DNA from: Xanthobacteraceae bacterium
GTDB lineage: Bacteria > Pseudomonadota > Alphaproteobacteria > Rhizobiales > Xanthobacteraceae
Length of the DNA: 64,000 nucleotides
Assembly: GCA_022844485.1 (NCBI GenBank)
Contig: JALHLQ010000013.1
Span: 43,153-107,152 of the forward strand
Direction of reading: 5' to 3'
Shown: piece after piece, positions 40,776 to 50,851 of the stretch
Layout of the letters: each line of letters starts with the position of its first letter
Numbering within the stretch: position 1 is the first letter of the stretch
Notes under the pieces: model-generated
Database searches by the model: none
Told to the model about the DNA's origin: nothing
The model's input: the letters and a program-made list of their open reading frames with translations, nothing else
Program-made: the position numbers and the translations under genes

Positions 40776-43562
40776 ATGGACGCCCCCCGCCGACAAGCGC
40801 GATCCATCAAGGAGCCGTCCGACGACGTGCCCCTGAGCACGGCCTCTGCCCACGCCCCTCCGCCGAGCAGGGACGCTGGCGAAGCCTCCCGCGTCACGCC
40901 CATGATGGAGCAGTATATCGAGATCAAGGCAGCCCATCCGGATGGCCTTCTGTTCTACCGCATGGGGGATTTCTACGAGCTTTTCTTCGACGATGCGCAA
41001 GTGGCTTCGCGGGCCCTCGGGATCGTGCTCACCAAGCGCGGAAAGCATCTCGGCAAAGACATCCCGATGTGCGGCGTTCCGGTGGAGCGCGCGGACGAGT
41101 ACCTGCACCGCTTGATTGCGCTCGGCCACCGGGTCGCCGTGTGCGAACAAATGGAGGATCCGGCTGAGGCCAGAAAGCGAGGGTCGAAAAGCGTCGTGCG
41201 GCGCGATGTCGTCCGGCTGATCACGCCCGGCACGCTGACCGAGGACACGCTTCTCGACGCCAAGCGCAACAACTACCTCATGGCGCTGGCGCGCGCCCGG
41301 TCCTCTTCGCCGACCGGCGCTGCCGCGTTCGCGCTGGCTTCGCTTGACATTTCGACCGGCGAGTTTCGTGTGTTCGAATGTCCCCGTTCCACGCTCGCCT
41401 CCGAAATCGCCCGGATCGAGCCAAGCGAGATCATCGTTTCGGACGGGCTCTACGCTGATCCGGATATCGCGCCGTTTCTCCGGTCGCTGCCGGCGGTGAC
41501 TCCGCTGCCGCGCGACGTATTCGACGGCGCCACAGCCGAACGGCGGCTGACGAGCTACTTTGCGGTGGCGACGACGGAGGCGTTCGGCGCTTTCTCCCGC
41601 CTGGAACTCACAGCCGCCGCCGCTTGCGTCACTTACGTCGAGAGAACGCAGCTTGGCCGCAAGCCGCCGCTCTCGCCTCCCGCGCGGGAAATCTTGGCGG
41701 CGACGCTGCAGATCGACGCGGCCACGCGTGCCAACCTCGAACTGCTGCGGACTTTGTCCGGCGAGCAGAGAGGGTCTCTCTTCGCGGCGATCGATCGGAC
41801 GGTCACGCCGGCCGGATCGCGCTTGCTGGCGCGGCGGCTCGCCGCCCCTTTGGCCGATCCGGCGGGAATCCAGCGTCGGCTCGATGCGGTCGAGCATGTC
41901 ATGGGGCAGACATCGGCATGCACGAGAATTCGAAACGTCCTCCGTTCGGCTCCCGACCTGGCGCGCGCCTTGTCGCGCCTGGTGCTCGAGCGCGGCGGTC
42001 CGCGCGATCTCGCGGCCATTCGCGACGGCTTGGCGATGGCGCAGGCGCTGGCCGGTGAACTTTGCGCGCTGCCGAATCCGCCGAGCGAGATTTCCGAGGC
42101 GGTCGCGGATCTGCGCCTGCCGGATGAGAAGATCGTTCGCGAGCTTGCGGAGGCGCTGTCGGACGAACTGCCACTGTCCAAGCGCGACGGCGGCTTTATA
42201 CGGCGAGGATTCGAACCGGCACTTGATGAAGCGCGTGCGCTGCGAGACGAATCCCGGCGCGTCGTCGCCGCCTTGCAATCGCGCTATGCCTCCGAGACCG
42301 GCATTCGGACCCTCAGAATTCGCCACAACAATGTGCTTGGCTACTTCATCGAGGTTACGGCTCAGCACGGCGAGAAGCTGCTCGCCTCGCCGCTGAACGC
42401 AGCCTTCATCCATCGCCAGACTCTGGCCGGGCAGGTCCGCTTCACGACCAGCGAGTTGGCCGACCTCGAGACAAGGATCGCCCGCGCCGCCGACCAGGCG
42501 CTTGGGCTCGAACTGGAGATTTTCGCCCGCCTTGCCGCGCGCGTGACGGAGGCCGCCGCGCCGATCAAGGCGGCAGCGCATGCGCTGGCGACCCTCGACG
42601 TGACCGCGGCCCTGGCCGCGCTCGCCTTGGAGCAGAACTACGTGCGCCCGGAGATCACCTCATCGCTCGATTTCCATGTTGAAGGCGGACGCCACGCGGT
42701 CGTCGAGCAGGCGCTGCTGCGCGACGGCGGCCCCTTCGTCGCCAATGATTGCGATCTATCGCCGCCGGCGGATGCGGGCGCCGGCCGCATCTGGCTCCTG
42801 ACCGGGCCGAACATGGCCGGCAAATCGACTTTCCTTCGCCAGAATGCGCTGATCGTCATCATGGCGCAGACCGGCTCCTTCGTGCCCGCGCGCCGCGCGG
42901 TGATCGGCGTGGTTGATCGTCTGTTCTCCCGCGTCGGCGCGGCTGACGATCTCGCGCGCGGCCGCTCCACCTTCATGGTCGAGATGGTCGAGACCGCAGC
43001 GATCCTCAACCAGGCGGGCGAGCGCTCGCTCGTCATTCTTGACGAGATCGGCCGCGGCACGGCCACCTTCGACGGCCTCTCGATCGCCTGGGCCACGATC
43101 GAGCATCTGCATGAGACCAACCGCTGCCGCGCCTTGTTTGCGACCCATTTCCACGAATTGACCGCGCTGGCGCAAAAGCTTGCGCGCCTGCACAACGCCA
43201 CCGTGCGCGTAAAGGAGTGGCAGGGCGAGGTTGTCTTCCTGCACGAAGTTGTCGGCGGAGCGGCCGACCGCTCCTATGGCATCCAAGTAGCCAAGCTCGC
43301 CGGGCTTCCGTCCGACGTTATCGAGCGTGCGAAGCTCGTTCTGGCCGAACTGGAAGCCGATGACCGCGGCTCGTCCGTTCGCCGGCTGATCGACGATCTG
43401 CCGCTCTTTGCCGTCGCGCCGCGCCCGGCGCAGGGCAGCATGGAGAACCCGGCCCACGCGGCGATGGAGGCCTTGGCCGAGATCAACCCGGATGAGTTGT
43501 CACCGCGCGAGGCGCTCGATGCGCTCTATGCACTCAAGCTCAAGGCGCAAAGCCGCGGGTAG
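40776..43562 (+). CDS. mutS: DNA mismatch repair protein MutS
   Basis: Recognises mismatches and small loops. The 928 residues carry a longer N-terminus than E. coli ([13 protein letters not shown]... to about 42), then [32 protein letters not shown], which includes the Phe-x-Glu mismatch wedge (GDFYELF). Walker A is [14 protein letters not shown] near 690, Walker B is [14 protein letters not shown], and the C-terminal helix-turn-helix region follows. Starting at the internal ATG MMEQYIE would give the usual family start, so the real start could be downstream of 40776. On the opposite strand a 716-codon open frame is an artefact. Confidence 0.97.
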   Translation: MDAPRRQARSIKEPSDDVPLSTASAHAPPPSRDAGEASRVTPMMEQYIEIKAAHPDGLLFYRMGDFYELFFDDAQVASRALGIVLTKRGKHLGKDIPMCGVPVERADEYLHRLIALGHRVAVCEQMEDPAEARKRGSKSVVRRDVVRLITPGTLTEDTLLDAKRNNYLMALARARSSSPTGAAAFALASLDISTGEFRVFECPRSTLASEIARIEPSEIIVSDGLYADPDIAPFLRSLPAVTPLPRDVFDGATAERRLTSYFAVATTEAFGAFSRLELTAAAACVTYVERTQLGRKPPLSPPAREILAATLQIDAATRANLELLRTLSGEQRGSLFAAIDRTVTPAGSRLLARRLAAPLADPAGIQRRLDAVEHVMGQTSACTRIRNVLRSAPDLARALSRLVLERGGPRDLAAIRDGLAMAQALAGELCALPNPPSEISEAVADLRLPDEKIVRELAEALSDELPLSKRDGGFIRRGFEPALDEARALRDESRRVVAALQSRYASETGIRTLRIRHNNVLGYFIEVTAQHGEKLLASPLNAAFIHRQTLAGQVRFTTSELADLETRIARAADQALGLELEIFARLAARVTEAAAPIKAAAHALATLDVTAALAALALEQNYVRPEITSSLDFHVEGGRHAVVEQALLRDGGPFVANDCDLSPPADAGAGRIWLLTGPNMAGKSTFLRQNALIVIMAQTGSFVPARRAVIGVVDRLFSRVGAADDLARGRSTFMVEMVETAAILNQAGERSLVILDEIGRGTATFDGLSIAWATIEHLHETNRCRALFATHFHELTALAQKLARLHNATVRVKEWQGEVVFLHEVVGGAADRSYGIQVAKLAGLPSDVIERAKLVLAELEADDRGSSVRRLIDDLPLFAVAPRPAQGSMENPAHAAMEALAEINPDELSPREALDALYALKLKAQSRG

Positions 43563-43579
43563 AGGTCGGATCAGTCGGA

Positions 43580-44398
43580 TCAGACTCTCAGGACAAGTGC
43601 AATACGTTGCCAAAGTCCGCTCCGCCACAACGCCCACAGCCCGAGATTCCAGGCCAGCGTGATGAGAAGCGCGATGATGAGCGCCGTCCATTTTCCGAGC
43701 GCGACGGCGGTCAGGTGAACCGTCAACAGGGCAACGGCAAATCCGACCAGCCCGGCGATCGTGTTCGCAAGAACGGCGCCGGTCGCCGGCCCGCCGATGC
43801 GGGGCTGAAGAATGATAGGCAGGCTCGTCAGCACGATGGGAAAGATGGCGATCATTCCCGTGAGCTGCGGCCCCACGCGCAGGCTGGTTACGACGACAGT
43901 GGCCACCAGACAGGCGACCAGCGCGGCCCGCAGCGGTACATCGTACCAGCGTCGCACGATCGCAGGCATGGTCACCGAGGTGAAGCGGCGCGCCAGCGGC
44001 AGGCAGACGCCGAAGGCCAATGCATTCAAGAGGACGGCGCTACCCGCCGTCCACGTCCATTGGCGTACGGCATAGGCGGCCACAAACCAGAGCAAGAGTG
44101 CGACGGAAAGGCTCCAAAAGAGCGAACGCTTCTGCGCCAGCACCGCGTAGGCGAGCGCGTAGACGCATGTGGCGGCGTTGAGGGCGAGGCTCGTCACGGC
44201 GCTGTCTGAGACAAAGGCCGGACCATGATCGAGCGCGATGAAGGCGTAGGCTGGTCCCGCGGACACCGGCAGCGACGAGACGAGTGCCCCGATGGTGGGG
44301 CCGGCGCGTTCGGTGATCACCGACGCGGCAACCACGAAGCTGGCCGCGATCGCCATCTTGGCGGGCAGGAAAAGCCAAAAAAGAGGATCGGGGACCAT
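43580..44398 (-). CDS. Multi-pass integral membrane protein, function unknown
   Basis: I do not recognise the family. Starting at MVPDPLFWLFLPAKMAIAAS (ATG 44398) gives 272 residues with about eight hydrophobic helices, for example ITERAGPTIGALVSSLPVSAGPAYAFIAL, TCVYALAYAVLAQ, LWFVAAYAV and IIALLITLAWNLGLWALW. A 97-codon extension upstream is Arg/Ser-rich and reads out of frame through the osmC region, so I exclude it. It has no recognised ligand motif; a small-molecule transporter is only a guess. It converges with mutS. Confidence 0.72.
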   Translation of the reverse strand: MVPDPLFWLFLPAKMAIAASFVVAASVITERAGPTIGALVSSLPVSAGPAYAFIALDHGPAFVSDSAVTSLALNAATCVYALAYAVLAQKRSLFWSLSVALLLWFVAAYAVRQWTWTAGSAVLLNALAFGVCLPLARRFTSVTMPAIVRRWYDVPLRAALVACLVATVVVTSLRVGPQLTGMIAIFPIVLTSLPIILQPRIGGPATGAVLANTIAGLVGFAVALLTVHLTAVALGKWTALIIALLITLAWNLGLWALWRSGLWQRIALVLRV

Positions 44399-44516
44399 CG
44401 CCGAGGGATTGAGCTGGCTGCGCCGGCGCAACCATTCACGTTCATTGGTAGAGAATCGAGCGCTCGCCGACAAGCGAGGGGCGCGACAGATCAGCCATGT
44501 CGGCATGCGTTGGGGG

Positions 44517-45026
44517 TCATCGCCGCTCCAGCCGCACCGCGACAGGCGGCCCCGAGCGGATCGTCTGGTAGACGACACAGTATCGCTCGGTGAGCTTGAG
44601 AAGCTGGTCGAGCTTGTCTTGCGGCGCGTCGGTCTCGACATCGAAGCGCAGCCGGATCTGCGCGAAGCCGACCGGCGCGTCCTTCGCAACCCCGAGCGTG
44701 CCGCGAAAATCGAGATCGCCTTCGGCAGCGACCTCGGCGTGCTGGAGCGGGATGTCGAGCGCGGTCGCCACCGCTTTGAGCGTCACGCCGGCGCAGGCGA
44801 CGAGCGCTTCGAGCAGCATGTCGCCCGAGCAAAGCTCAAGGCCCGATCCGCCGGTTGCCGGGTGCAATCCGGCAACCGCCAACGCGCGCCCGGTCTCCAC
44901 CTTGCAGGCGATATGCGTGTCGTCGACCGAGCCTTTGGCTTTGAGCGTGATGAATCCGGCCTTGGGATCGGCCTTATAGCGTTCCTTGATCGGAGCTTGC
45001 ATTGCGCGAAGCGCGGCGGCGTCCAT
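44517..45026 (-). CDS. OsmC-family protein
   Basis: Members reduce organic hydroperoxides through two cysteines. The 169 residues show GLELCSGDMLLEALVACAGVTLKAVATALDIPL, with the two cysteines about 13 apart near residues 66 and 79, and C-terminal ERYCVVYQTIRSGP. AAGGAGA lies eight bases before the ATG. This is the YhfA-like OsmC branch rather than Ohr. It is downstream of the sulfonate-type ABC genes on the same strand by 27 bases. Confidence 0.86.
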   Translation of the reverse strand: MDAAALRAMQAPIKERYKADPKAGFITLKAKGSVDDTHIACKVETGRALAVAGLHPATGGSGLELCSGDMLLEALVACAGVTLKAVATALDIPLQHAEVAAEGDLDFRGTLGVAKDAPVGFAQIRLRFDVETDAPQDKLDQLLKLTERYCVVYQTIRSGPPVAVRLERR

Positions 45027-45053
45027 GGTGTCTCTCCTTACGGTGTTGATCGG

Positions 45054-45845
45054 CTACCACCAGAGCGCCGCGCCTTCGGCGCTCTTGGTCTCGCCATCGT
45101 CGATTGTGGGCGAGCGGTCAAGGGAACGGTCCAGCGCCGCAAGAATGCGGCGCTTGGCGAAGTCGAACGCGGCGGACTGGCGGTCTCGCGGACGCGGCAA
45201 ATCCGTTTGGATCTCCTCGTAGAGCCGACCCGGCAGCGGCCGCATGACGATCACGCGATCCGCCAGTACGATCGCTTCGTCGACGTCATGCGTGACGACG
45301 ACAAGGGTCGGCTTCAGGTCGGCCCAAAGATCGAGGAGATGATCCTGCAGGTCCGCGCGGGTGAAGGCGTCAAGCGCCGAGAACGGCTCATCCAGCAGCA
45401 GGACTTCCGGCCGCATGATGAGCGCGCGCGCAATCGCGACGCGTTGCGCCTGTCCGCCCGAAAGCTCGCGCGGCCATGCGCGCGCCTTGTCGGCAAGGCC
45501 GACGCGCTCCAGGGCTGCGGCGACGCGCTTGTCGCGGGCGGCCCGAGACCTGTTCGCAAGTCCGAAGCCGACATTGTCGGCGACGGTGAGCCAGGGCAGC
45601 AAGCGCGGCTCCTGGAAAACGATGCCGATCTTTTCATGCGGCGCGGCGATCCTTAGCCCGTCGAGCGCGATCCTGCCCTGGGTCGCCTGATCGAGTCCGC
45701 AGACGAGCCGCAGCAGGGTCGACTTGCCGCAGCCGGACCCGCCGACGACCGCAACGATCTCTCCGGGTTGCACCGTCATGGTGACACCGTCGAGCGCGCG
45801 GACGCCGTTCGGATAAGTCTTGCCGACGCGATCAAGGGCGAGCAT
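45054..45845 (-). CDS. ssuB: ABC transporter ATP-binding protein (SsuB/TauB type)
   Basis: ATPase of an aliphatic sulfonate/taurine/nitrate-type importer. The 263 residues contain Walker A VGGSGCGKSTLLRLVCGL, signature LSGGQAQRVAIARAL, Walker B VLLLDEPFSALD and the switch histidine in VVTHDVDEAIVLADR. The C-terminus is short and carries no transporter-specific domain. It follows the permease by six bases. The substrate cannot be read from this subunit; the ssuB name reflects subfamily only. Confidence 0.88.
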   Translation of the reverse strand: MLALDRVGKTYPNGVRALDGVTMTVQPGEIVAVVGGSGCGKSTLLRLVCGLDQATQGRIALDGLRIAAPHEKIGIVFQEPRLLPWLTVADNVGFGLANRSRAARDKRVAAALERVGLADKARAWPRELSGGQAQRVAIARALIMRPEVLLLDEPFSALDAFTRADLQDHLLDLWADLKPTLVVVTHDVDEAIVLADRVIVMRPLPGRLYEEIQTDLPRPRDRQSAAFDFAKRRILAALDRSLDRSPTIDDGETKSAEGAALWW

Positions 45846-45851
45846 CGGGCC

Positions 45852-46688
45852 TCACTCGCGCGCGAACGCGTCTTGCCAGCGCAGGAACGGCGCGGCGCCG
45901 GCCGCGAGCAGTGTATCGGTCAATTTTCCGAGCACGGCGAATGCAAGAATGGATGCGATGATCTGCGCCGGTTTTCCCAATTGCTGTCCGTCAACGAGAA
46001 GATAGCCGAGCCCCTCCGACGCGCCCATGAATTCGGCGGCGACGACAAACATCCAGCCAAGTCCCAGGCCCGCGCGCAGCGAGACGACATAGGTCGGCAG
46101 CACGGCGGGAAGGAGGATTCGCCGCACCATGGCGAGACCCGACAGTCGAAACACCCGGCCGACTTCGACGATCTTGCGGTCCACCGCCATGATCGCTCCC
46201 ATGAGGCCGAGATAGACCGGAAAGAATACACCGACGGCGATCAGCGCGACTTTCGACGTTTCGAAGATGCCGAGCCAGAGGATGAACAAGGGGATCCAGG
46301 CAATCGAGGGAATGGCCCGCAAAGCCTGCAGGGTCGGATCGAGGAGCCGGCGCACGAGGCGCGAATAGCCGACAAGCGCGCCGAACAGCGTGCCAGCCCC
46401 GACGCCGAGCGCGAACCCTGCCGCGACGCGCATGAGCGTCGCCGCGGCGTGGCGTTGCAATTCGCCGGCAGCCGCGAGTTCCCCGAAGGTGTCCAGAATG
46501 CGCGAGGGCGGCGGCACTAGGCGGCCGTCGCTCAGTCCCATGCGCACCGCAAGTTCCCACAACAAAGCGATGCCGAGCGGCAAAGCAAGCCCCAGCGCGG
46601 GGCGCGCCAGGCGCCCGAGCGCGATACGCCACGCACGCCTGGCGGCAGTCCTGGGTTGGACTGAGGCAGTCATACGCACAAGAGACAT
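45852..46688 (-). CDS. ssuC: ABC transporter permease (SsuC/TauC type)
   Basis: The 278 residues hold six predicted membrane segments. The family permease motif EAA-like loop appears as SGLAMVRRILLPAVLPTYVVSLRAGLGLGWMFVVAAEFMGAS. It lies between the binding protein (62 bases upstream) and ssuB. No dedicated substrate gene such as a sulfonate monooxygenase is nearby, so sulfonate use is not proven. Confidence 0.88.
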   Translation of the reverse strand: MSLVRMTASVQPRTAARRAWRIALGRLARPALGLALPLGIALLWELAVRMGLSDGRLVPPPSRILDTFGELAAAGELQRHAAATLMRVAAGFALGVGAGTLFGALVGYSRLVRRLLDPTLQALRAIPSIAWIPLFILWLGIFETSKVALIAVGVFFPVYLGLMGAIMAVDRKIVEVGRVFRLSGLAMVRRILLPAVLPTYVVSLRAGLGLGWMFVVAAEFMGASEGLGYLLVDGQQLGKPAQIIASILAFAVLGKLTDTLLAAGAAPFLRWQDAFARE

Positions 46689-46750
46689 GGGGATGCCCGA
46701 AAGATCAATCGGGGTTCGCCGCCCGCGGGCGGCGAACCGTGGTGGCTGCG

Positions 46751-47722
46751 TCAGTTGCCGACGAGCTGAATCCGATCGTCGATCAGGGCGTCGACGACCG
46801 CTTTCACATCGACATTGGCTGCGATCACGCCGGCGTCTTGCAGGGCGAGGCCGGCTGCGAGGATCGATTCTCTCTGCGGCGCGCCGATGCGGCTATGCGT
46901 GAGCTCGGTGCGCTCCTTCAGCTGCTTGTCGACGACGGCATCCGGCAGCTTCGTGGCCGCGATGAAGGTGCGCTTCACCTCATCGTAATTGCTGAGCGAA
47001 TATTTGCGCGCCTCCTCGTACACGGCGAGCACGCGCCGGACGAGCTCGGGGTTATCGCGCAGGAATTGCTCGCGCACGTTCAGGACGCCCCAGGTGTTCG
47101 CCTCCGGCTTGCGGTAGAACAGTTTTGCGCCGTCCTCGACTTCCGCCTGCGCCATCATCGGATCGAGCCCCGCCCAGGCGTCGACATCGCCGCGGATCAG
47201 CGCGGTCTTGCCGTCGGGGTGCTGCAGCAGGACGATGCGCACGTCGCGCTCAGTGAGCTTCGCGTCCGCCAAGGCGCGCACCAGGAAGATGTGCGGATCG
47301 GTGCCGCGCGTGACGGCGATGCTCTTGCCCTTGAGGTCGGCCGGTTTTGCGATCGGCGAATCTCTGCGTGTGACGAGCGCGGTCCATTCGGGGCGGGAAT
47401 AGACGTAAACCGATTTGATCGGGTTGCCGTTGATCCTGCCGACGAGCGCCGCGGCGCCCGCCGTCGAGCCGAAATCGAGGGATCCGGCATTGAGGAACTC
47501 CAGCGCCTTGTTGGAGCCGAGCGACTGCACCCAGCGGATCGAGATGCCGTCTTTGGCGAATTCCTTCTCGAGAAGGCCCTTGTCCTTCAGCACCATGGAG
47601 ACCGGATTATAGGTCGCCCAGTCGACGCGGATTTCCCGCGGCTTGGTTTGCGCGGCGGCGCTTGCCGGCAACAAAGCGCTGAGCGCCGCAAAAGCTAGAA
47701 GAGCACGTCGGGAAACAAACAT
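46751..47722 (-). CDS. ssuA: ABC transporter substrate-binding protein (SsuA/ThiY-like)
   Basis: Periplasmic binding protein of 323 residues starting MFVSRRALLAFAALSALLPASAAAQ, a signal peptide with cleavage after AAA/AQ; VDWATYNPVSMVLKDKGLLEKEF is the NMT1/SsuA-like mature N-terminus, followed by GSLDFGSTAGAAALVGRINGNPIKSVYVYSRPEW. The mature fold resembles aliphatic sulfonate-binding proteins. An upstream in-frame start is not used because it precedes the signal sequence. The substrate is uncertain. Confidence 0.88.
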   Translation of the reverse strand: MFVSRRALLAFAALSALLPASAAAQTKPREIRVDWATYNPVSMVLKDKGLLEKEFAKDGISIRWVQSLGSNKALEFLNAGSLDFGSTAGAAALVGRINGNPIKSVYVYSRPEWTALVTRRDSPIAKPADLKGKSIAVTRGTDPHIFLVRALADAKLTERDVRIVLLQHPDGKTALIRGDVDAWAGLDPMMAQAEVEDGAKLFYRKPEANTWGVLNVREQFLRDNPELVRRVLAVYEEARKYSLSNYDEVKRTFIAATKLPDAVVDKQLKERTELTHSRIGAPQRESILAAGLALQDAGVIAANVDVKAVVDALIDDRIQLVGN

Positions 47723-47888
47723 GGTTACCTCCAAGCTGGCCCTGCTCGTGCGGGCCCGTGACGACATTGGAGGCGGGTTGAGCCCGCCATCCGCTCAAGC
47801 CATCAGCCTGGCGAGGGGATCGGGCCCCGCGCTTTAGCTGCATTTGTAAAGCGCCCGCAAGCTGCTCGCTCAAATCGGCGCTGGCCGT

Positions 47889-47917
47889 CATCTAGACGCG
47901 GCCAGGGTGTGCGTCAA
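47889..47917 (-). promoter_or_regulatory. Candidate promoter of the ssuACB operon
   Basis: In the 309-base gap between ssuA and glnD, TTGACG (complement 47912-47917), a spacer of 17 bases and TAGATG (complement 47889-47894) form a good promoter toward ssuA, leaving a leader of about 160 bases. I see no clear regulator site. The other side of the gap must hold the glnD promoter, which I cannot assign. Confidence 0.5.
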
Positions 47918-48031
47918 TGAAAGAACCGAAGCGATTTATGGACCCGAACGAGGTAACCGTTCTCCTTGGACGCGGGAGCGGAGGACATTTGTCCCCGTGA
48001 CAGGTTCGAACGGCTCGGCTATCGGGAACGC

Positions 48032-50827
48032 ATGAGCGTGACGATGAGTGACCAGCGCGGGATGATCTTCGATCCGCAGGCCGTGGCGCGGGAGCTCGAT
48101 CAGTTGGCGGTCGATTTTGCGGGTCGGGACCGCGAGCTCCGCACTGAATTGGCGGGACGGCTCAAGCTGGCGATGAACGAGGGCCGCGCGCGCGCGGAGC
48201 GGCTGCTGCTGCAGGACAAACAAGGCCGCCGCTGCGCTGAGAGCTTGTGCAAGATGCAGGATGACATCATCGGCATCCTGTTCGACATCGCCACGCGGCA
48301 GCTTTATCCGTCACCGGTCCGCTCCGAGGCCGAGCGCATGGCCGTGGTCGCGACCGGCGGTTACGGTCGCGGGCTGCTTGCGCCGGGATCGGACATCGAT
48401 CTGCTGTTTGTGCTCCCCTACAAGCAGACTGCCTGGGGTGAATCGATCGCCGAGTTCATCCTTTACTGTTTATGGGACATGGGACTGAAAGTGGGCCACG
48501 CGACGCGCTCCGTTGACGAGTGCATTCGCCAGGCCAAGGCGGATATGACCATCCGCACCGCCATTCTCGAATCCCGGTTCCTGCTCGGGGACACCAAGCT
48601 CTTCGACGAACTGACCACCCGCTTCGACCGGAATGTCGTGCAGGGCACGGTCGCGGAATTCGTCGCCGCCAAACTGAGCGAGCGCGACGAGCGTCACCGC
48701 CGCGCGGGCCAGTCCCGTTATCTCGTCGAGCCGAACGTGAAGGACGGCAAGGGCGGGCTGCGCGATCTGCACACGCTCTTTTGGATGGCCAAATACGCCT
48801 ATCGCGTTCGCGAGCCGGGCGAGCTTGTCGAGCACGGCGTCTTCGACCGGCAGGAATACAACCTGTTCAGCCGGAGCGAAGATTTTCTCTGGGCGGTCCG
48901 CTGCCACATGCATTTCATGACCGGGCGCGCCGAGGAACGGCTGTCATTCGACATTCAGCGGGAGATCGCGCTTCGGCTCGGCTACACCGAACATCCCGGT
49001 CTGAAGGATGTCGAGCGCTTCATGAAGCACTATTTCCTCGTCGCCAAGGATGTCGGCGACCTGACGGCGATCCTTTGCGCCGGCCTCGAGGAGCGTCAAG
49101 CCAAGTCCGTCCCGATGCTCAATCGCGTGATCGCCAAATTCAAGCCGCGCGGCAAGCGCAGCCTCCGCGAGAGCGAAGACTTCATCGTCGAAAACAATCG
49201 TATCAATATTGCCGCGCCGGACGTGTTCGAACGCGATCCGGTCAATCTGATCCGCATCTTCCGCTTGGCGCAGAAGCACGATCTCGCCTTTCATCCGGAT
49301 GCCAAGCGTCTCGCCGCGCGCTCGCTCAAGCTGATCGACCGTGAGCTGCGCGAGAACGAAGAGGCCAACGGCCTCTTTCTCGAGATCCTGACCGGCAAGG
49401 ACAACGCGGAGATTGTCCTGCGGCACATGAACGAAGTCGGCGTGCTCGGGCGTTTCGTCACCGAGTTCGGCCGTGTCGTGGCGATGATGCAGTTCAACAT
49501 GTATCACCATTACACGGTCGACGAGCATCTCTTGCGCTGCATCGGCGTGCTGGCGGAGATCGAGCGCGGCTCCAACGAGGAACTCGCGCTGGCCAATGAC
49601 CTTATCCGGACGATCCAGCCCCAGCATCGCACGGTGCTCTATGTTGCCCTTTTTCTGCACGACATCGCCAAAGGCCGTATCGAGGATCATTCGACGGCGG
49701 GCGCGCGCATCGCGCGCCGGTTTTGTCCGCGTCTGGGGCTCTCTCCGGCGGAGACCGAGACGGTGGCTTGGCTCGTCGAGCATCATCTCGTGATGTCGAC
49801 GCTGGCGCAGTCCCGCGACCTCTCCGACCGCAAGACGATCGAGAACTTCGCCGCCATCGTGCAGTCTCTGGAGCGGATGAAACTGTTGCTGATCCTGACC
49901 ACGGCCGACATTCGCGCCGTCGGACCAGGCGTGTGGAACGGATGGAAAGCGCAGCTCCTGCGCACGCTCTATTATGAAACCGAACCTGTGCTCACGGGAG
50001 GCTTCTCGGAGGTCAATCGCGCGCAGCGGGTGGCCATGGCGCAGCAGGAGTTCACGGCGGCGCTGCCTGATTGGCCGGAGGAGGAGCTGAAGGCCTATGC
50101 GGCGCGCCATTATCCCGCCTATTGGCTGAAGGTGGATCTGCCGCACAAGATCAGCCATGCCCGCTTTCTCAGGCATGCCGCGAAATTCGGGAAGACGCTC
50201 GCGACAGAGGTGGCTTTCGACACCGCACGCGGCGTGACCGAGCTGACCGTGCTCGCGCCGGATCACCCCCGCCTGCTCTCGACCATAGCGGGGGCCTGCG
50301 CGGTGTCCGGAGCAAACATCGTGGACGCGCAGATCTACACGACGACGGACGGGCTCGCCCTCGACACAATCTCGATTTCCCGTGAGTTCGACCGCGACGA
50401 AGACGAGGCGCGCCGCGCAGGTCGGATCGCGGATGCGATCGAAAAGGCCTTGCAGGGCGAACTGCGGCTGCCGGAAATCGTGGCGAAGCGGGCGGCCCCG
50501 AAAGGACGGATCAAGGCGTTCACGGTCGAGCCTGAGGTCATGATTAACAACCAGTGGTCGAACCGGCACACCGTCATCGAAGTCACCGGCCTCGACCGAA
50601 CGGGTCTGCTCTACGACCTCACGGCGACTCTGTCGAAACTGAACCTCAACATCGCATCCGCCCATGTTGCAACGTTCGGCGAGCGGGCAGTGGATGTTTT
50701 TTATGTCACCGATCTGATGGGTGCGAAGATCGATGCTCCGCAGCGCCAAGCCGCAATCAAGCGCGCGCTGATCCAGCTGTTTGGGAGCGGTCCGCAAACG
50801 CGGTCGCAGACAGCCGCCGCGGTCTAG
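48032..50827 (+). CDS. glnD: Bifunctional uridylyltransferase/uridylyl-removing enzyme GlnD
   Basis: Nitrogen sensor that uridylylates and deuridylylates PII proteins in response to glutamine. From MSVTMSDQRGMIFDP (ATG 48032) it has 931 residues; an ATG at 48044 is also possible. The nucleotidyltransferase motif is GGYGRGLLAPGSDIDLLFV near residue 105, the HD domain has VALFLHDIAKGRIEDHS near 540, and two C-terminal ACT domains begin near TVLAPDHPRLLSTIAG and EVTGLDRTGLLYDLT. An earlier TTG (47966) lacks support. The stop is followed within 30 bases by an IS5-family element. Confidence 0.97.
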   Translation: MSVTMSDQRGMIFDPQAVARELDQLAVDFAGRDRELRTELAGRLKLAMNEGRARAERLLLQDKQGRRCAESLCKMQDDIIGILFDIATRQLYPSPVRSEAERMAVVATGGYGRGLLAPGSDIDLLFVLPYKQTAWGESIAEFILYCLWDMGLKVGHATRSVDECIRQAKADMTIRTAILESRFLLGDTKLFDELTTRFDRNVVQGTVAEFVAAKLSERDERHRRAGQSRYLVEPNVKDGKGGLRDLHTLFWMAKYAYRVREPGELVEHGVFDRQEYNLFSRSEDFLWAVRCHMHFMTGRAEERLSFDIQREIALRLGYTEHPGLKDVERFMKHYFLVAKDVGDLTAILCAGLEERQAKSVPMLNRVIAKFKPRGKRSLRESEDFIVENNRINIAAPDVFERDPVNLIRIFRLAQKHDLAFHPDAKRLAARSLKLIDRELRENEEANGLFLEILTGKDNAEIVLRHMNEVGVLGRFVTEFGRVVAMMQFNMYHHYTVDEHLLRCIGVLAEIERGSNEELALANDLIRTIQPQHRTVLYVALFLHDIAKGRIEDHSTAGARIARRFCPRLGLSPAETETVAWLVEHHLVMSTLAQSRDLSDRKTIENFAAIVQSLERMKLLLILTTADIRAVGPGVWNGWKAQLLRTLYYETEPVLTGGFSEVNRAQRVAMAQQEFTAALPDWPEEELKAYAARHYPAYWLKVDLPHKISHARFLRHAAKFGKTLATEVAFDTARGVTELTVLAPDHPRLLSTIAGACAVSGANIVDAQIYTTTDGLALDTISISREFDRDEDEARRAGRIADAIEKALQGELRLPEIVAKRAAPKGRIKAFTVEPEVMINNQWSNRHTVIEVTGLDRTGLLYDLTATLSKLNLNIASAHVATFGERAVDVFYVTDLMGAKIDAPQRQAAIKRALIQLFGSGPQTRSQTAAAV

Positions 50828-50851
50828 CGCATTGTCCCAGCCAGTCGTCCG

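Noticed and set aside
42205..42225. tRNA T-loop-like GATTCGAACC
   Set aside because: It lies within the mutS coding frame and there is no cloverleaf around it.
40431..42581. A 716-codon open frame on the minus strand opposite mutS
   Set aside because: It lies entirely antisense to the start of mutS and the end of maeB, has no known domain, and is Arg/Gly-rich as expected for the shadow of high-GC coding sequence.
43580..44689. 369-residue version of the membrane protein
   Set aside because: The first 97 codons are an Arg/Ser-rich stretch overlapping the osmC gene in another frame; the hydrophobic protein starts at ATG 44398.
48944..50797. A 617-codon minus-strand open frame opposite glnD
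   Set aside because: Antisense shadow of a clear GlnD sequence with no recognisable domain.
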